Part shown: positions 15,237 to 23,724 of the stretch, one piece after another
How positions within the stretch are numbered: position 1 is the first letter of the stretch
Layout: each line of letters starts with the position of its first letter
Assembly (NCBI GenBank): GCA_020633975.1
Contig: JACKCR010000006.1
Span: 62,001-126,000, forward strand
From: Candidatus Eiseniibacteriota bacterium
Lineage (GTDB): Bacteria; Eisenbacteria; RBG-16-71-46; CAIMUX01
Reading direction: 5' to 3'
DNA length: 64,000 bases
The notes under the pieces: model-generated
Databases searched by the model: none
Seen by the model: the letters and a program-made list of their open reading frames with translations, nothing else
Told to the model about the DNA's origin: nothing
Translations under genes and position numbers: made by a program

Positions 15237-16613
15237 CTAGCGAGGCAGTTTCTCCAGCCATCCCTTCGGTCGGAACGTCTCCACGAGCACGAGCGCGAAG
15301 ATCGCGAGGTTCCACCAGAGCGAGAAACGGATCGCCCAGAGTTCTGCAACGTAGAACGGCCGGTGGAGGTGCTCGTTGACGACGTTGCTCTCTCCGCCGG
15401 CCATGAGGAATGCGAGTCGGGGCACTTCCTGGGCCGAGAGGTCGACGTCGTGAAGGACGAGGTTGAGAAAGCACCCGATGCTCGCGGCGAGAAACATCCC
15501 GCGGATCCACCGCTGCTTCGGGCCGGGCAGAATCGTCAGCGGAGCGAGCAACGGAACCACGATGAACATGTGGTTCTCGTGCATGTGCGTCGAGATCATG
15601 AAGAATCCGAACCCGACGACGAAGGCGAGGCCGATCATCTGCGGATGCGAGATCCCGCCTTCCGGGTTCGCCTTGGGGAGAAGAGCGGCGAGACTCCAGC
15701 CCCGCCCGTGGAGGTGGTGCCCCACGAGAAGTACGCCGAGGTAGAAGATTCCGAAGATGGCGAGCGCGACTTGTGTCGCGGTGAACGGTCCGAGCCACGG
15801 AACTTCGGAGTTCTGCCAGCCGCCGAGCGCCCACCAGAGGTTGTGGGCGTTGGTAGAGGTGTAGGACATCGCGCCGACGTCCCCCACGACCCGGGAGATG
15901 GTCTCGTCCATCCGGCCGGTGGCGATGTACGGCGCGAAGACGAGGAGCCCGGTGGCGATCGCTGCGATTCCGCCAACGAGGGTGGACTTGAACCCATGCC
16001 GCACGAGGCTCACTACGCCGAGGAGCGGGAAGAACGGGGCGCCAAGCGGCTTCATGAGGGTCGCGAGGGTGAGCAGCACCCAAGACGGCCACGCGGACCG
16101 TCCCCACCCGAGCCAGAGGAACGCCGCTAGCGTGAACGCGCTATGGATCGCATCCGGCTGGCCCCAGTACGCGCTGTCGAAGAGGACGACGGGGTTCAGC
16201 AGATAGAGCCAGGGGAGGAGCCTCGTCCACCTGTCTCCGGGGCCGTCCAGCACCGATCGCCGCCGCACCCAGAGTGCAAGGAGTCCAGCGATGGCGAGGT
16301 CGAAGAGGATGCAGGGCAGCTTGACCAGCACGGTCAGAGTGGGGGAGTCGAGGAGCTTGTTCTCGTCGAGAGCGCTGGCCGCTTCCGGCACGGCACCCAG
16401 GTAGATCTTCCCGAACGGGTAGAGGATGTAGGCATACAGGGGCGGGTAGTCCATCCCGGAGTGCTGGGAGTAGATCTCCTCGACCCCATCCCGCGCCGCG
16501 TAGAGCGCCCAGTTCTTGTAGAGCTTGACGTCGTAGACGTACCCCGGCTGGGTGGCGAGGACCCAGCGGAGGAGGAGATAGAAGACGAGGGCGATGACCG
16601 TGTTTCGTCGCAT
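15237..16613 (-). CDS. Polytopic glycosyltransferase (GT-C fold)
   Basis: A 458-residue membrane protein with about ten hydrophobic segments. The N-terminal segment is followed by an early loop (QPGYVYDVKLYKNWALYAA) and then a YPPLYAYILYPFG motif and AYWGQPDAIHSAFTLAAF, both typical of dolichol- or polyprenyl-phosphate-sugar dependent GT-C enzymes such as the ALG6/PMT-like and GT39/GT87 groups. Catalysis in these enzymes uses a conserved acidic residue in the first external loop, plausibly the Asp of VYDVKLYK. The likely role is transfer of a lipid-linked sugar to a periplasmic glycan or protein. The substrate is not inferable, and it stands alone. Confidence 0.8.
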   Translation of the reverse strand: MRRNTVIALVFYLLLRWVLATQPGYVYDVKLYKNWALYAARDGVEEIYSQHSGMDYPPLYAYILYPFGKIYLGAVPEAASALDENKLLDSPTLTVLVKLPCILFDLAIAGLLALWVRRRSVLDGPGDRWTRLLPWLYLLNPVVLFDSAYWGQPDAIHSAFTLAAFLWLGWGRSAWPSWVLLTLATLMKPLGAPFFPLLGVVSLVRHGFKSTLVGGIAAIATGLLVFAPYIATGRMDETISRVVGDVGAMSYTSTNAHNLWWALGGWQNSEVPWLGPFTATQVALAIFGIFYLGVLLVGHHLHGRGWSLAALLPKANPEGGISHPQMIGLAFVVGFGFFMISTHMHENHMFIVVPLLAPLTILPGPKQRWIRGMFLAASIGCFLNLVLHDVDLSAQEVPRLAFLMAGGESNVVNEHLHRPFYVAELWAIRFSLWWNLAIFALVLVETFRPKGWLEKLPR

Positions 16614-16836
16614 CGGGGAATCATAGCGGATGCGGGGGCGGGGCGCGCCCGTTCCGGACTGCGACGCCTCGCGGGGAGGTGAGCCCAGCTGGCAAGCGAC
16701 GCGGGCTCATTCCCGGGCCTCCCTGGCGACGGACGGCCTGGGGCGCTAGACTTCCAGAGACGGGAACGGGGGACCGTCGGGTGGAGTTCTAGGAGAGTGG
16801 GGGACGGGATGGTCTCTCACCTCACCAGGGAGAAGG

Positions 16837-17703
16837 ATGCGGACACGGTCGACCATCGTACGGGGCCTGATCTGGGCCGTCGTGGGAGTGAGCATGATTG
16901 CGCCAGTACGCGGCCAGGAAGCCGACCCGCTGCTCGAGCGGTTCGACAAGATGGTTCGCATGAATCTCGACCAACCCTACGTCGTCGACTCGGGGCGACT
17001 CGATGCGGCCATGGGGCTCTTCGCGGACCTGCCGCTTGGGGAGCGGATCGCGTCCTGGGCGAACTGGTTCCGGGAGCTCGGTCGGAGCCGCTACGTATTC
17101 GGGCTCGATGCGCAGGGCTACGTCGCCCAGGGTCGGCTCTGTCAGGACTTCGCCACCGACTGCATCCTCTTCCTCTACCGCGTCACCGAGCTCGCGCGCT
17201 CGACCACGGCCGAGGAAGCGGTCCAGTTCGCGTTCGGCACCCGCTTCTACGGAGCCTCGGTGGAGCGGGCCGTCGCCGCGGACGGAAAGGTCGACTATGA
17301 AGACCCGGCCCACCTCGAATACTCCGAGGACATGATCACGAGCGGGATCTGGGGGCAGGACGTCACGACCAGCCTCGGGACGAACCTCGAGAAGTCTGGT
17401 GACGTCACGTTCATCCCGACCAAGGACATTCCGTACCGCGAGCTGAAGTCTGGCGACATGATCTGGTTCGTCGGTGATGCCAAACGGCCGCCCGATTCAG
17501 TCGACGACGGCCGTGAGACCCGGATCCACCACGTCGGGTTCATCGACGCCCGGCAGGGTTCGGTCGACTTGATCCACGCGGCGATGAAGCCGCTGCCGGG
17601 CATCTACGAGGAGGCGGGTGTCGTCCGGGTCGCGCTCAAGACCTATCTCGAGCGCGTGGACCGGTTCGAGGGGATCGTCGTCACCCGCCTCGAGGAGTTC
17701 TAG
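16837..17703 (+). CDS. Secreted NlpC/P60-fold protein, DUF1460-like
   Basis: A 288-residue protein. The ATG has GGGAGAAGG upstream and the first 28 residues are a signal peptide ending near VRGQEA. A Cys in the DFATDCILFLYR segment and a His in the ETRIHHVGFIDA segment sit in the order and spacing expected for an NlpC/P60-type cysteine peptidase or amidase, as in the DUF1460 group, whose members hydrolyse N-acetylmuramoyl-L-alanine. Also visible is the ELKSGDMIWFVGDA turn preceding the His, another typical feature of this fold. An enzymatic role in peptidoglycan turnover is plausible, not shown. It converges with the giant secreted protein gene, with 13 bases between them. Confidence 0.45.
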   Translation: MRTRSTIVRGLIWAVVGVSMIAPVRGQEADPLLERFDKMVRMNLDQPYVVDSGRLDAAMGLFADLPLGERIASWANWFRELGRSRYVFGLDAQGYVAQGRLCQDFATDCILFLYRVTELARSTTAEEAVQFAFGTRFYGASVERAVAADGKVDYEDPAHLEYSEDMITSGIWGQDVTTSLGTNLEKSGDVTFIPTKDIPYRELKSGDMIWFVGDAKRPPDSVDDGRETRIHHVGFIDARQGSVDLIHAAMKPLPGIYEEAGVVRVALKTYLERVDRFEGIVVTRLEEF

Positions 17704-17716
17704 AGCCGGAATCGGA

Positions 17717-20700
17717 CTAGCGAATCCGCAGGATCCGGGAAGCCCGCTCGTATCCGTCCGTCTCGATGCGGTACCAGTAGAGGCCGCTCGGAACGTTGCC
17801 TCCCGCGTCGTTCCTTCCGTCCCAGACCACGTGGTGCGCTCCTGCCGATCTGGGCTCATCGAGCAGTCGTCGGATCCGTCGCCCCGTGGCATCGAAGATC
17901 GTGATCTCGACGTTTTGCTCGGCGGCGAGTCGGAAGGCGATCCTGGTCTCGTCCCGGAACGGATTGGGGCGCGAATCGAGCAGCTGGGTCGTGATCTGGG
18001 TGCCGTCCACAGGCGGTGTGCTCGATGGAGCTCCGTTCACGAGCCAATCGTACTCCGCTCCGAGCTCGTGGACGATGGCTTGCACGACCTCCTCGAACGT
18101 TGGATCGCAATCGCCGCCGCTCCCGGGCGAAGCAAGGTGATGCCAGGAGACACCGTCGACGACGGAGCGGAAGTTGTCCGCGGTGCCCAGTGCGTCCCGA
18201 ACCACCTGCTGGAAAGCGGTCTCATCATCTGATCCGAGACGCCGGTAGTACCGGTTGCCGTGCCCTCCCGGCCCTGCGGGAGCGAGGACGTCGAACTCCC
18301 ACAGCTCGGGACAGGCATTCCCGTACGCCGTTAGTTCGTAGGGGGTGTCCTCGAAGAGCAGCGGGAAGTACGCGTCGTCCGGCGCCGTAACGCCGACGCA
18401 ATCGGCGTCGTCTCCAGTGAGATCGCGGTAGGAATCGTTCGTGACGGAGACTTCCAGCCTCGTGAGCAGTGCAGGGTACGCTTGGGCCACACGTGCCGTG
18501 ATGTCGTCCCCGTTCAGGATGAGATGCTGGACGTCAGGGAGCGGGTAGAACGGTTCATACTGAAGCCAGGAGTTGAGGAGCGAGAAGTCTTCCGGCCACA
18601 TGAGATACGGTCCCGACCTGGACCCCGTGTTGACGAGCACAGTGGAGTACTGGAGGAGCTGGCCGAGGTTGATCCCGTTGTTGTCGAGTCCGGTCCCGCC
18701 GAGTGCGAAGGGGGCTTTCCAGTTCGAGGTAGGGTCTCCGTAGTCGTAGCGGTCGTGATCGATGCCAAGCCGGTTGAGAGCTTCCTCGATGTAGTCCTGG
18801 GCTCCGGCCTCGTCCGCGTCTACGTAGAGGACGGTCGGCCACCTCGGGTGCGAGCCTTCCATCCGCACTCGCGGTAGGATCTCGAACTCGAGGAAGTAGC
18901 CACCTGCCGTGTCCGGGAGGATGGTTCGGTACTGCGGGCGGTCGAGATAGCTGGCAGTGATGAAGTACTCGACTTGCGTTCCCGCCAGGAGGATTCCGTC
19001 CGGGAGGATCTCGTTACCGTCCGACAGCTCTCCGCTTCCGATGTCGAAGTCGTCGTCGTCCTCACGGAAATAGCTGCACGCCTTCCGGGTCCATGCGTTC
19101 GTGCCTTGCTGGCACGAATCCATGTAGGCCCAGGTGAACTCGATCGGACCGTCCCCCGCGAGTTCGGGATCGATCGCGAACCCGTCGGCGACCCGATCGC
19201 GCCATGTCCGGTACGGCGTGTTCGCCAAAGGAGAAACACGCGGCAGGCGGAACCAGAGTTTCGATTCCCATCTCGTGCTGGCCGTGGTCACGACCGGGCC
19301 TGTGATGGCAAGCGAGTCTCCTAGGACGAACGGAGCCGAGTTTCCGAAGCCGACCACGTTCCGAATCACATTCGAGTTCCCGGCATCGGTCATGCTCCAA
19401 CCGGATCCCTTCGGATAGCCGTCCTGATACCGGGTTCCGGCATCGATGGTGATGGGTGGCGCATCGGGCATACTAGTGAAGCGGATCTGCACGTTGTCGA
19501 CGAGCGGGGACGCGTTCGTCATTCCGGTACACTGTTCCGGTGGGATTCCGAACGCGTCGCACGAGGAGAACACCTCGTAGACGACGCGCACGAGCTCCGC
19601 GTCAGGGGGCACGGGAACATCGGTGACAGAAAGGTCTGCCCGAAGCGCGGTACACGTCGGCCCTTCCGCGAAGAAGTAGGTGTTCTGTCCCACTCGACCT
19701 GACCAGCCGATGTCTCCCGTCACCGGGCAGGTCCACGGGTAGTACATCGCGCCCGGCCGATAGAAGACGCCGTTTCCCCTGGGCATGTCGCTGTACTGGT
19801 CCCACAGCATGTCGATCTGCAGGATTTCGTCGGCCGGAAGGAACGGCGTGACGTCGCTCAGCACGTCCACCGGTGGGGAGATCGCGAGCTGACGCTGACT
19901 TACGGGGTGGTACGCATCCGGCCCGATACCGGCGTGGAGTTCCAAGACGTTCCCATCGAGCTCACAGCCGCATGGGACATCGATCCCGTAGTCCGAGAGC
20001 GGGGCGACACCGGCGAACTCTCCGATTCCGGGAATCGCCTCTGCGGTCCAGCCTTCCAAGTCGGTCTCGAATCCGAACGAGACATTGTCGCTGCCGGTGG
20101 GACCGACGCCTGCGAGCATGACGTCGTCTATGGAGACAGGCCCATACTCCACCGGATACAGCCCGTCTTCGTCCGACCAACTTCCGTCCGACGTCATCAC
20201 GAAGAGGATCTGGAACTCGGTCTCTCCCTGGAAGTCTGCCGCGGTGAGGGTGAGAGAATCGTCCAGGCCTACCGGAGGGTTCGCGGGATGGTCGGGGGCG
20301 AGGCCGCCCGAGTTCGTATACCTGCGAAGCTCAGTCTCAGTGCCCGAGGGAAGCGTGCGCAGATAGACGAGTGAGTACTCGAAGTTCTCCTCGAGGTCAT
20401 AGAAGTGGACCCAGGTGAGGTCGACATCGGTCGATCCGTCCCAGGTGAATACCGGGCTCACGAGGCGTTGACGCCAGTCGTTGCCGTAGCCGAGCCCTCC
20501 CGTCCAACAGAGGTCGCGGGCTTCCGAACCGAACGCTCCCACCCACGCGGAGCCCAGACCGCGCAGCACGGGTGCGTCGACCGTGTTCCAAGGGTCGGCT
20601 TCCCAAATCGTGGCGTCGATCTGGCGGAAGTACGCATCCTCCTGCTCAGTGATGTCGTCTTGGACCCAGCCTTCGAGCGGATCGGAGCTTCCGTGGTCGA

Positions 20701-20986
20701 ACGTCCACGTTCCGTTCAGAACGGCAAATCCATCGTCATCGACGAAACCGAACGTGAGGGTGTCGCCTGGCACACGTTGCGTTGCTCCCTCTTCGGCTCC
20801 GAGGGTTCCGATCGGCGGTCGGGCGTAGTCCAACCAGGTCTGTCCGACCGGCTCGGCGATCTCGAGATCGGGGACAATCGTTCTGCCGTCGACTGGTGCA
20901 GGACTGCCGACGATGAGTGCAAGGATCGGGATCGAAATGGAGACGATTTCCAGCATCGTCTCGCGGGGCTGGATGGCGCGGTTCAT
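17717..20986 (-). CDS. Giant secreted protein with C-terminal sorting tail (paralogue 1)
   Basis: A 1089-residue protein. The ATG at 20986 is used because GGGGGGAG precedes it; frames further upstream are Arg-rich. A hydrophobic signal-like stretch follows (LEIVSISIPILALIVGSPAP). The mature protein is beta-rich and acidic, with repeated SDGSWSDEDGLY-like and SIDDVMLAG-like turns typical of jelly-roll or MAM-type surface modules, and then a long region ending in a PNPFRDETRIAFRL tail with IFDATGRRIRRLL. This tail marks FCB surface secretion. A second homologue with the same layout lies at 28140-31448. Function unknown; a recurring DGVSWHHLA motif near the end of the body is shared by both. Confidence 0.82.
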   Translation of the reverse strand: MNRAIQPRETMLEIVSISIPILALIVGSPAPVDGRTIVPDLEIAEPVGQTWLDYARPPIGTLGAEEGATQRVPGDTLTFGFVDDDGFAVLNGTWTFDHGSSDPLEGWVQDDITEQEDAYFRQIDATIWEADPWNTVDAPVLRGLGSAWVGAFGSEARDLCWTGGLGYGNDWRQRLVSPVFTWDGSTDVDLTWVHFYDLEENFEYSLVYLRTLPSGTETELRRYTNSGGLAPDHPANPPVGLDDSLTLTAADFQGETEFQILFVMTSDGSWSDEDGLYPVEYGPVSIDDVMLAGVGPTGSDNVSFGFETDLEGWTAEAIPGIGEFAGVAPLSDYGIDVPCGCELDGNVLELHAGIGPDAYHPVSQRQLAISPPVDVLSDVTPFLPADEILQIDMLWDQYSDMPRGNGVFYRPGAMYYPWTCPVTGDIGWSGRVGQNTYFFAEGPTCTALRADLSVTDVPVPPDAELVRVVYEVFSSCDAFGIPPEQCTGMTNASPLVDNVQIRFTSMPDAPPITIDAGTRYQDGYPKGSGWSMTDAGNSNVIRNVVGFGNSAPFVLGDSLAITGPVVTTASTRWESKLWFRLPRVSPLANTPYRTWRDRVADGFAIDPELAGDGPIEFTWAYMDSCQQGTNAWTRKACSYFREDDDDFDIGSGELSDGNEILPDGILLAGTQVEYFITASYLDRPQYRTILPDTAGGYFLEFEILPRVRMEGSHPRWPTVLYVDADEAGAQDYIEEALNRLGIDHDRYDYGDPTSNWKAPFALGGTGLDNNGINLGQLLQYSTVLVNTGSRSGPYLMWPEDFSLLNSWLQYEPFYPLPDVQHLILNGDDITARVAQAYPALLTRLEVSVTNDSYRDLTGDDADCVGVTAPDDAYFPLLFEDTPYELTAYGNACPELWEFDVLAPAGPGGHGNRYYRRLGSDDETAFQQVVRDALGTADNFRSVVDGVSWHHLASPGSGGDCDPTFEEVVQAIVHELGAEYDWLVNGAPSSTPPVDGTQITTQLLDSRPNPFRDETRIAFRLAAEQNVEITIFDATGRRIRRLLDEPRSAGAHHVVWDGRNDAGGNVPSGLYWYRIETDGYERASRILRIR

Positions 20987-21429
20987 GCTCCCCCCTGACT
21001 TCCAGAGCGGCTCGAACAAAAGTGCTCTGGATTGACTGGAGACTGGGGCCTTCGGTTCTCGTTCAAACAACTCGAACCGGTCGAGCGCTCGAGGGGTGGC
21101 GCTCCGCCGGGGAGGGGGACCCTGAGTCTGACACAAACTCAGGCTGCACGACAACTCTTGCCTTCCCGTGGAAACTGATCTGCGACGAGTCGCAAGTAGA
21201 CTCCGTACAACCAACGCTACGAGGGACGGCGTTCCTTCCACGAACATCGCGGCCCTCGTGAAGGACCGGCCGTAGTCTCGAGCCCTGTGAGGCCTCCGGT
21301 CGGACGGAGCACGTGCGCGCACGCCCCAACCGTGGTAGGGTCCCGGCACTTCACCAACAGAACAGCCGAACTCGTGCTACGGGGATGCTCTCGCAGGGTA
21401 GCGACGCCCCGTTTCGGAGGTGTACCGCC
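20987..21429. other. Intergenic region between divergent secreted-protein genes
   Basis: About 440 bases between the start codons of a minus-strand giant protein gene and a plus-strand lipoprotein gene. Open frames run into it from both sides but are Arg/Pro-rich. Divergent promoters must lie here; none was identified with confidence. Confidence 0.5.
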
Positions 21430-22635
21430 GTGGCGACGACGCAACCCCGCCGATGGATCCGATCCTGTCTGCTTCTCCTTGCCGGAGTCCTCGCGCTCCC
21501 TGGCCTCACGGGGTGTGGAGGTTCGGACGACTCCGGCCCGACCGCACCGGCCGCGATTTCCGTGTCCGTGAGTCCAGCCAGTGTCACGTTGGAGACGGGG
21601 CAGAGCCAGTCGTTCGCGGCGACGGTGACAGGTACGACGAACGCGGACGTGACGTGGCAAGTGCTCGGCGGCGCAACCAACGGCTCCATCGATGCCGCCG
21701 GCACCTACACTGCACCGACGAGCGTCCCGAATCCGGCCACCGTGACCGTACGCGCGACGAGCGTCGCCGATCCGTCGAAGTCGTCCAGTGCGTCGGTCAC
21801 CGTCACTGTGGGTGCAGCGCCACTCCCGGAGAGTCAGCTCGCGCTCCTCGACCAAGTCTTCCGCGCGGGATGGACCATCCAGGACTCGATCAACGAGGCG
21901 AATGAGCTACTGGCGCAGGCCGTATTCTACGCGGAGAGTCTCACGGGAACCTTGACGCAGGTCGGAGTGACCGACGAGTTCAACTACAGCAATTCCCCTG
22001 GCGACCGGCTTCGCGTGGTCTTCTCGAGCGGCGAGACTCTGGAGTTCGTCGTCACCGACTTCCAAGGCGACACCGACGGGACTTGGGAAGACTTCCTCTA
22101 CGTGCACGCTCTCGCCTACACGTTCTCGGCCCCATCGCTCGACGTCCAGATCACCAGCTCCCGGATCCGCCAGGACGAGTACACGCGCAACGTGAACCAG
22201 ACGATTCAGGGGACGGCCACGCTCGATGACCTCACCTGGGACATCACGGCTCAGGTGCAGGGGACCGAGACGTTCTTCTTCTCCAACGGCTCCGACACCG
22301 ATGACGACTATTCGATCGAAGGCGTTCTGACTTCCGGAGCGCGGCGGATCGAGGTGTACCAGGCTGCGAGCTACGACTTCGAGTACTTCGACCAGTCCAA
22401 CTACTCCTACTCCGAGCGGAAGGACGTGATCGGTTCGGGCGGTACGGATGGTACCAACACCATCATCTTCCAGGACGTCACCTACCGGTGGGTCGACACG
22501 AGCGATACCGACCGGATCTACCAGGCCGAAGGGTCGATCACGCGAGACGCGGCTGCTCTCGGCGAACTCGTGACCGACTCGACATCCGGACAGGTGGGGA
22601 TCTATCTGACCACGGGCGAGACCGTGCCGTTCTAG
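21430..22635 (+). CDS. Lipoprotein with bacterial Ig-like (Big_2-type) domain
   Basis: A 401-residue protein. The GTG at 21430 has GGAGGTG eight bases upstream. The signal peptide ends in the lipobox LTGC, giving a lipidated Cys near residue 27. An Ig-like domain follows (ISVSVSPASVTLETGQSQSF then NADVTWQVLGG then SIDAAGTYTAPTSVPNPATV). This is the recurring module of surface and adhesion proteins. The C-terminal 260 residues are beta-rich and Asp/Tyr/Ser-rich with no recognised family. It may be displayed on the outer membrane. Its role is unknown. Confidence 0.75.
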   Translation: MATTQPRRWIRSCLLLLAGVLALPGLTGCGGSDDSGPTAPAAISVSVSPASVTLETGQSQSFAATVTGTTNADVTWQVLGGATNGSIDAAGTYTAPTSVPNPATVTVRATSVADPSKSSSASVTVTVGAAPLPESQLALLDQVFRAGWTIQDSINEANELLAQAVFYAESLTGTLTQVGVTDEFNYSNSPGDRLRVVFSSGETLEFVVTDFQGDTDGTWEDFLYVHALAYTFSAPSLDVQITSSRIRQDEYTRNVNQTIQGTATLDDLTWDITAQVQGTETFFFSNGSDTDDDYSIEGVLTSGARRIEVYQAASYDFEYFDQSNYSYSERKDVIGSGGTDGTNTIIFQDVTYRWVDTSDTDRIYQAEGSITRDAAALGELVTDSTSGQVGIYLTTGETVPF

Positions 22636-22690
22636 GTCGGCTGGCGCCTCGTTTGTCGCGTGAACTACCGTTCAAGCGGACGTCATAGGG

Positions 22691-23689
22691 TCACCTCGGG
22701 CTCGTTAGAACGAGCCGGTCGACACCGGTTCCGCTGATGAAGCACCGCTCCTTCTTCGAGCCGAGGAGCTCTCGAGTCCAGCCGACGCAGCCGCCGTCCG
22801 AGAACTCCAGCCGACCGTGCTCGGGGTGGTCGGCGTGGATCTTGAAGCAGAAGCTCTCGTAGTAGCCACGACCGGACATCCGTTCTCGGTCGATCTGTAT
22901 CCGAACGCCGAGAGGGATGGCGTGTCGCGGTGATAGTGCCGTAGTTCGATCGTGACTGCCGATGCCGTCTGTCTGTAGCTCTGATGCCCACGCCTCGAGA
23001 CGTGCTCCGAATGCACCCTCGTCTAGCGGCGTGAGTGAGACCTGAACCGCCTCGGGTGGTAGCCCCGTCGCTTCGAGCACGACACTGACATGCAAGGCCA
23101 GATGGGAGGTGAGTGCTTGCTTCTCGAATGCGCGGTCTCCCGGATCCCTGCCTGCGGTGACGAGACCGAGGATCCGGAAGTGCGCGAAATGTCGATCGTC
23201 GACTCCTGAGAAGACGCGGGTCACTCGATGGTTCGCCGCGAGCTTCACCAGAGCCCCGTCCCGAGGATCGGCGGAGAGCCGCTCACGACGCCGAAGCGTG
23301 GCCTCGAGTGCGAGCACGTTGGTTGGGTCCGACACCACCTCGCCACGGAGCGCGGAGACGATCTTGTTCTGACTGACCGGGGCGAGTGCAGAGCTGCAGC
23401 CGAGTGGAGCGAGGGGCGCGAGTTCGAGGACCTGGAACCCGGCGAGATCCAACATCGGATGTGAGATCCGTTCGACACGCGCGAATCCCCTCGCGGGGAG
23501 GGGGGCCGGCTTCGTGAACCGGTTCGTCTGGTAATCACGGAGTGCGTCGTGGGGAGTGAGCGCCTCCGCCCTTCGCCGGTACGCCTCCATCAGCAACGAC
23601 TGGAGATCGGCTCCCGGAAGAGCAACGAGCTTCGCGAGGAGGTCGGGATCGTCTGCGGACTGTTGGATTCGCCGAATGACGTCTTCCAC
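22691..23689 (-). CDS. Conserved protein of unknown function, downstream of Wzi-like gene
   Basis: A 332-residue protein. The GTG at 23689 has AGGAGAG upstream, and a longer frame would overlap the gene before it. It has no signal peptide and no membrane segment. The central region carries unusually conserved-looking strings (LGCSSALAPVSQNKIVSALR, then SDPTNVLALEATLRRR), which suggest a nucleotide- or tRNA-synthetase-like core, but I cannot name the family. The C-terminus contains GRGYYESFCFKIHA and GGCVGWTRELLGS. It is 35 bases after the Wzi-like gene on the same strand, so a shared transcript is likely, but its content does not look like a polysaccharide enzyme. Confidence 0.65.
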   Translation of the reverse strand: MEDVIRRIQQSADDPDLLAKLVALPGADLQSLLMEAYRRRAEALTPHDALRDYQTNRFTKPAPLPARGFARVERISHPMLDLAGFQVLELAPLAPLGCSSALAPVSQNKIVSALRGEVVSDPTNVLALEATLRRRERLSADPRDGALVKLAANHRVTRVFSGVDDRHFAHFRILGLVTAGRDPGDRAFEKQALTSHLALHVSVVLEATGLPPEAVQVSLTPLDEGAFGARLEAWASELQTDGIGSHDRTTALSPRHAIPLGVRIQIDRERMSGRGYYESFCFKIHADHPEHGRLEFSDGGCVGWTRELLGSKKERCFISGTGVDRLVLTSPR

Positions 23690-23724
23690 GCGTGAAACTC
23701 TCCTGTCGTCCTGGAGTGGGTCCT

